A stretch of 10,384 bases of DNA from Desulfuromonadaceae bacterium GWB2_53_15 (lineage in GTDB: Bacteria > Desulfobacterota > Desulfuromonadia > Geobacterales > Pseudopelobacteraceae): NCBI GenBank assembly GCA_001824455.1, contig MHXL01000123.1, forward strand, positions 1-10,384. Reading direction: 5' to 3'. A program made the position numbers and the translations under genes. Below the pieces are notes generated by a model. That model ran no database searches and was not told where the DNA came from. It saw only the letters and a program-made list of their open reading frames with translations. Positions 6,939-10,384 of the stretch are shown here, one piece after another (within the stretch, counting starts at the first letter, position 1; the number at the start of each line of letters is the position of its first letter).

Positions 6939-7036
6939 TAAAACAATAGAGCCGCAAAAGCCAGCCCATGGTCTAGGGCCAGACGCAATACGCCTCCAGA
7001 AGCCGTTATTTTGATTTGTTCCCGTAAAGGCCCATT

Positions 7037-7690
7037 TTAAGCCACTTTACAGGGTGTAATTACGATCAGGTTCCGTTTTCCCGCGTTGAGCGGCAATTTA
7101 TGCGAATGAATTGCAGATATTTCAAACCCACGCCCGGAAATAAGCTCATCTGTTTTTTTCATCTCCTCAATTGCAGAAGGTCCCTTCATGGCAATCAAGC
7201 GCCCACTCGCGGCAAGCAGTGGCGCTGCCAATGCAACAAACTGTTCCAATCGCGAGAAGGCACGTGATGTGATCACATCAAATCGACGGGTACCGGCATC
7301 CGGCATGTTTTCAACTCGTGCATGCAGCGCCTCAAAATGATTAAACCCCAACAGGCGAGCCACATGGCGCTGAAAGAGTATTTTTTTGCCAACCGCATCC
7401 ACAGAAACCACCGAAACCAGCGGTTTGACTATTTTCAGGGGGATAGCAGGCAATCCTGCCCCGGACCCGATATCAAGAACACTCTCACCATCCTTTATGT
7501 GTGCAGCAAAAATAAGTGAGTCAATGATGTGCTTAACCACGATCTCACTATCAGAAGTTATGGCTGTCAGGTTCACCTTGCTGTTCCACTTTTTAAGCTC
7601 AGCAACATACTGTTCAAATGCCTGAATATTCTCTTCAGAAAGCGTCAGGCCCATCTCTTGTGCTCTCTGATTAAGCATGTTCCCGATCAC
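7037..7690 (-). CDS. rsmG: 16S rRNA (guanine-527-N7)-methyltransferase RsmG (GidB)
   Basis: RsmG methylates N7 of G527 in 16S rRNA with S-adenosylmethionine. The 217-residue product (E. coli 207) shows KKWNSKVNLTAI (33-44), HIIDSL, the SAM-binding VLDIGSGAGLPAIPL (71-85), FDVITSRAF (138-145) and the terminal RNLIVI strand. I chose GTG at 7690-7688 because AGGAGG ends four bases before it. The in-frame ATG at 7678-7676 begins MLN as E. coli RsmG does and would give 213 residues, but it lacks a well-placed Shine-Dalgarno. A still longer reading frame reaching 7750 overlaps mnmG and is unlikely. It follows mnmG after 19 bp and is the last gene of the mnmE-mnmG-rsmG cluster. Confidence 0.95.
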   Translation of the reverse strand: MIGNMLNQRAQEMGLTLSEENIQAFEQYVAELKKWNSKVNLTAITSDSEIVVKHIIDSLIFAAHIKDGESVLDIGSGAGLPAIPLKIVKPLVSVVSVDAVGKKILFQRHVARLLGFNHFEALHARVENMPDAGTRRFDVITSRAFSRLEQFVALAAPLLAASGRLIAMKGPSAIEEMKKTDELISGRGFEISAIHSHKLPLNAGKRNLIVITPCKVA

Positions 7691-7694
7691 AACC

Positions 7695-7700
7695 CCTCCT
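7695..7700 (-). promoter_or_regulatory. Shine-Dalgarno deciding the rsmG start
   Basis: AGGAGG on the minus strand sits 4 nt before GTG (7690-7688) and 16 nt before ATG (7678-7676). The spacing favours the GTG, though it is somewhat short. Confidence 0.6.
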
Positions 7701-7709
7701 GCAACAGTC

Positions 7710-9596
7710 TCATTTGGCAAGCACCTTCCAGGCATTTGCCTTGAGCGCAATAGCCAACACAGAAATAGCAGCAGGCGTAATGCCCTGAATGCGTGAGGCT
7801 TGCCCCAGCGTGTCCGGACGAAATCTGGTCAGCTTTTCCCGTACCTCACCAGTCAAGCCCGTGATAGAGTAGTAATCTAAATTATCAGGTAAAGCCGTAT
7901 TCTCCAGCTTGCGAGCCCGATCCACCTGTTCCTGCTGACGTTCTATATAACCATGATACTTGGCTTGAATCTCTACCTGCTCACGCACAGTGGGCGGTGT
8001 TTCACGTGAAACAACATCTAAAGCGGACAATTCGGCGTAGGTTATCTCAGGACGCCTGAGCAAATGCTCCAGCGTAGTTCCCTTTTGAATATCAGACACA
8101 CCAAACCGGCAAAGTGTTTCTAGTTGCTCCGAGTCCATGGACAAACGGGTAGTATTAATGCGCGCCTGCTCGGCAAAGATCATATCTCGTTTTCGCACAA
8201 ACGCTCTATAGTTTTCCTCGTGGACAAGGCCGAGAGCATACCCTTTGTCGCGCAGGCGGAGATCAGCATTATCCTCACGCAAAAGCAGGCGGTATTCAGC
8301 GCGCGAGGTGAACATGCGATACGGCTCTTTGGCTCCGAGTGTTACCAGGTCGTCAATCATGACGCCGAGATAAGCCTCGCTACGGCCCAGCACCAGAGGG
8401 TCATGCCCCTTAACCCTTAAAGCGGCATTTATGCCTGCCATAAGGCCCTGGCCGGCGGCTTCTTCATACCCGGAAGTACCGTTGATCTGCCCTGCGTGGT
8501 AAAGATTGCGAATGTTCTTGGTCTCCAGCGAGGCATGCAGCTGGATCGGATCAACATAATCGTACTCAATAGCATAAGCCGGCCGCATGATCTCTACGCG
8601 TTCCAATGCTTCGATGGAGCGGTAGAAGGCTATCTGGATATCAATCGGTAGCGAAGTTGACATGCCGCTGGGATACACCTCGACTGTCTCCAAACCCTCC
8701 GGTTCGATAAAGGTTTGATGGCGCTCCTTATCGGGAAAGCGCACAACCTTGTCCTCAATGGAGGGGCAGTAGCGGGGACCGACACCCTCGATAATACCGG
8801 AGTAAAGAGGCGACCGGTCGAGCCCGGACCGTATGATATCGTGGGTGCGCGGGTTAGTGTAGGCAATATGGCATGGCACCTGCGGCATGGTGATGCGCTC
8901 GGTGGAAAACGAGAAGGGCATCGGCGGATTGTCGCCGTGCTGGGCTTCCAGACGCGAAAAGTCTATGGTGCGGCCGTCGAGACGGGCTGGCGTGCCTGTC
9001 TTGAGTCGTCCCACCTCAAAACCTATGGCCCTTAGCTGGTCGGAGAGGCCGATTGAGGGGAGGTCACCAGCGCGGCCACCAGGGTAGTGGTTGAGGCCGA
9101 TATGGATCAGTCCGCGCATAAAGGTGCCGGTGGTAAGAATAATGGTTTTACCAAGGAAACGGATGCCTGAACGGGTATCGACCCCTCGCAGCTCACTGCC
9201 CTCCAAGTAAAGGGCGGTTACTTCTCCTTGTTTGAGGTGCAGATTATCCTGCTGTTCAAGAATCTTTTTCATGCGCAGACGGTAAAGCTGCTTGTCGGCC
9301 TGAGCCCTGGAAGCGCGTACAGCCGGCCCCTTGCGCGTGTTGAGTATCCGGAATTGAATCCCGGTAGCGTCGATATTCCGGGCCATCTCGCCGCCCAGAG
9401 CATCGATCTCCTTGACCAGGTGCCCCTTGGCCAAGCCTCCAATTGAAGGGTTGCAGGACATCAAGGCGATCGCATCAAGGTTGATGGTCAACAGCAGGGT
9501 AGGGCAGCCCATACGGGCAGCAGCCAGGGCCGCTTCACAGCCGGCATGGCCGGAACCAACCACAATCACATCATATTGTTGCTCATAGGTCATCAT
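7710..9596 (-). CDS. mnmG: tRNA uridine-5-carboxymethylaminomethyl modification enzyme MnmG (GidA)
   Basis: MnmG is the FAD- and NADH-binding partner of MnmE; together they install the (carboxymethyl)aminomethyl group on wobble U34 of certain tRNAs. The 628 residues match the usual length (E. coli 629). The N-terminal dinucleotide fold is VIVVGSGHAGCEAALAAARMG (10-30). SCNPSIGGLAKGHLVKEIDALGGEM contains C48, and GVGPRYCPSIEDKVVRF contains C277, the two conserved cysteines. The C-terminal helical MnmE/tRNA-binding region is complete. The ATG at 9596-9594 has AGGTGA nine bases upstream; a second ATG follows directly. A perfect parS site is embedded in codons 529-533 (VSRET), and another parS lies in the leader between mnmE and this gene. 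Confidence 0.98.
   Translation of the reverse strand: MMTYEQQYDVIVVGSGHAGCEAALAAARMGCPTLLLTINLDAIALMSCNPSIGGLAKGHLVKEIDALGGEMARNIDATGIQFRILNTRKGPAVRASRAQADKQLYRLRMKKILEQQDNLHLKQGEVTALYLEGSELRGVDTRSGIRFLGKTIILTTGTFMRGLIHIGLNHYPGGRAGDLPSIGLSDQLRAIGFEVGRLKTGTPARLDGRTIDFSRLEAQHGDNPPMPFSFSTERITMPQVPCHIAYTNPRTHDIIRSGLDRSPLYSGIIEGVGPRYCPSIEDKVVRFPDKERHQTFIEPEGLETVEVYPSGMSTSLPIDIQIAFYRSIEALERVEIMRPAYAIEYDYVDPIQLHASLETKNIRNLYHAGQINGTSGYEEAAGQGLMAGINAALRVKGHDPLVLGRSEAYLGVMIDDLVTLGAKEPYRMFTSRAEYRLLLREDNADLRLRDKGYALGLVHEENYRAFVRKRDMIFAEQARINTTRLSMDSEQLETLCRFGVSDIQKGTTLEHLLRRPEITYAELSALDVVSRETPPTVREQVEIQAKYHGYIERQQEQVDRARKLENTALPDNLDYYSITGLTGEVREKLTRFRPDTLGQASRIQGITPAAISVLAIALKANAWKVLAK
7998..8013. promoter_or_regulatory. 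parS: parS centromere site (ParB binding), perfect 16-mer inside mnmG
   Basis: TGTTTCACGTGAAACA is identical to the 16-bp chromosomal parS consensus known from Bacillus subtilis and conserved across bacteria. It is a full palindrome. It lies within mnmG, where it encodes VSRET. ParB would load here and spread, with ParA and SMC/condensin acting in origin segregation. Those proteins are not encoded in this window. Confidence 0.93.
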
Positions 9597-9614
9597 AGAT
9601 ATTTATCACCTGAT

Positions 9615-9630
9615 GGTTTCACGTGAAACA
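9615..9630. promoter_or_regulatory. parS: parS centromere site (ParB binding) between mnmE and mnmG, 15/16 match
   Basis: GGTTTCACGTGAAACA differs from the parS consensus only at the first base, and the 14-bp core GTTTCACGTGAAAC (9616-9629) is a perfect palindrome. It fills much of the 38-bp gap, four bases after the mnmE stop and 18 bases before the mnmG ATG. It could therefore also affect transcription or the mnmG leader. It lies 1617 bp from the site inside mnmG. Confidence 0.9.
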
Positions 9631-9634
9631 CTCC

Positions 9635-10384
9635 CTATTTACCGATGCAAAATGATGAAAAAATCAGATCCAGAACTTCATCGCTTGTGGTCTCGCCGGT
9701 TACAGACCCAACCGCAGACAGGGCATCCCTCAGGTCTATGGTCAATAGTTCCAGTTCAAGACCTGAAGCAAGACCAGAGGCTGCGCGCTCCAGCGCAAAC
9801 CTGGCGGTGGTCAGGGCATCACGATGTCGAGCGCGGGAGATGGCTACAAACTCCCGACTATCGAGGGGAGTATCGCGGAGGAAAGCCTGGCGCACGGATT
9901 CTTTCAGTATCTCAACGCCCTCGCCGGAACTGGCGGAGATCGGCACGGTCCTCATATCGTCAAAAACTTCCGGTGGCTGAAAGGAGCCGGGCAGGTCGCA
10001 CTTGTTGAGCACAACAATAACCTTGCTTGCAGACAGTGAGTCCAAAATCAGCTGGTCCTCATGGTCAAAGGGTCGTGATGCATCGCATACGAACAGGACC
10101 AGGTCCGCCAGCGGAATCTTCCCAAGGGCTCGATTGATCCCCTCCTGCTCGGCCAGGTCATCGGTGTGGCGAATACCGGCAGTATCCAGCAGCCTGACCG
10201 GAAGACCGCCGAGGTTGACCGTCTCCTCGATGATGTCACGGGTTGTGCCGGGAAAGTGGGTCACAATCGCGCGATTTTCATTGAGCAGCCGATTGAGCAG
10301 GCTCGACTTGCCGGCATTGGGTTTGCCGATGATCAACACCGAAATCCCTTCACGTAAAATACGCCCATGATCAAAGCCGGCCAG
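9635..10384 (-). CDS. mnmE: tRNA modification GTPase MnmE (TrmE), C-terminal part (partial at window edge)
   Basis: The open frame enters from the right edge without a start, so the apparent GTG at 10339 is internal; about 249 residues of an expected 450 or so are present. The first visible residues [15 protein letters not shown] are the end of the helical domain before the G domain. The GTPase motifs follow in order: GKPNAGKSS (G1), PGTTRD (G2), LLDTAGI (G3) and LNKCD (G4). The protein ends SSFCIGK, the C-[IL]-G-K motif whose cysteine is important for tRNA modification. MnmE works in complex with MnmG, encoded 38 bp downstream, using GTP hydrolysis and a methylene-tetrahydrofolate carbon to modify U34 of tRNAs. 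Confidence 0.97.
   Translation of the reverse strand: MAGFDHGRILREGISVLIIGKPNAGKSSLLNRLLNENRAIVTHFPGTTRDIIEETVNLGGLPVRLLDTAGIRHTDDLAEQEGINRALGKIPLADLVLFVCDASRPFDHEDQLILDSLSASKVIVVLNKCDLPGSFQPPEVFDDMRTVPISASSGEGVEILKESVRQAFLRDTPLDSREFVAISRARHRDALTTARFALERAASGLASGLELELLTIDLRDALSAVGSVTGETTSDEVLDLIFSSFCIGK

Larger units (their letters stand above)
6808..7036. other. Intergenic gap between rsmG and the lipoprotein gene
   Basis: This is the only gap over 60 bp. It holds the lipoprotein Shine-Dalgarno, a weak promoter candidate and an 8-bp inverted repeat. I see no coding potential, no tRNA-like fold and no hairpin followed by a T run that would make a convincing intrinsic terminator for rsmG on the minus strand. 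Confidence 0.7.

Noticed and set aside
7261..7266. CACGTG in rsmG as a third parS
   Set aside because: The flanks lack the TTT/AAA arms of parS; only the central hexamer matches.
7265..7280. The rsmG palindrome as a CRP/FNR-type operator (TGTGA...TCACA)
   Set aside because: The half-sites abut with no 6-bp spacer, and the site is deep inside a coding region.
7037..9635. Replication origin (oriC) inside the window
   Set aside because: No cluster of TTATCCACA-type DnaA boxes or AT-rich unwinding region was seen; parS and gene order suggest only that oriC may be near.

Overview
This window is an ordinary, densely packed piece of bacterial chromosome with every gene on the minus strand. It most resembles an anaerobic or metal/sulfur-reducing deltaproteobacterium (Desulfuromonadales/Geobacter-like). 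That placement is inference, resting on a futalosine-pathway menaquinone gene (mqnC), an ArnC/ArnA pair, a Cys-bearing PAS protein and GC content slightly above half. No rRNA, tRNA, CRISPR array, insertion sequence or phage gene was seen.

Read in the direction of transcription (high to low coordinates), the window opens with the 3' part of mnmE (9635-10384), then mnmG (7710-9596) and rsmG (7037-7690). This is the classical tRNA/rRNA-modification cluster found beside many bacterial replication origins. Two ParB-binding parS sites support an origin-proximal location. One is a perfect 16-mer inside mnmG (7998-8013), and one is a 15/16 match in the 38-bp mnmE-mnmG gap (9615-9630). The parA/parB genes that often follow rsmG are not here.

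A 229-bp gap (about 6808-7036) with an inverted repeat and a weak promoter candidate separates this cluster from a second, very compact gene series. That series comprises a glycine-zipper lipoprotein, a YbgC-type acyl-CoA thioesterase, a YeeE/YedE (TsuA-like) sulfur-compound transporter, a TusA-family sulfur carrier, a cytoplasmic two-PAS-domain protein with a cysteine cluster, mqnC, RNase D, arnC and the first 29 codons of an ArnA-type formyltransferase. Most junctions are 4-nt ATGA overlaps or gaps of 1-12 nt, so the series is probably one operon with translational coupling.

Functionally the second series joins thiosulfate or related sulfur uptake and transfer (YeeE + TusA), a possible redox or ligand sensor (PAS), menaquinone synthesis (MqnC), RNA processing (RNase D) and envelope lipid modification (ArnC/ArnA). 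The most interesting points are the two parS sites without neighbouring parAB, the YeeE-TusA-PAS cassette, and the lipoprotein whose glycine zipper appears inserted into a beta-rich domain. I saw no clear sign of a wholly new system.
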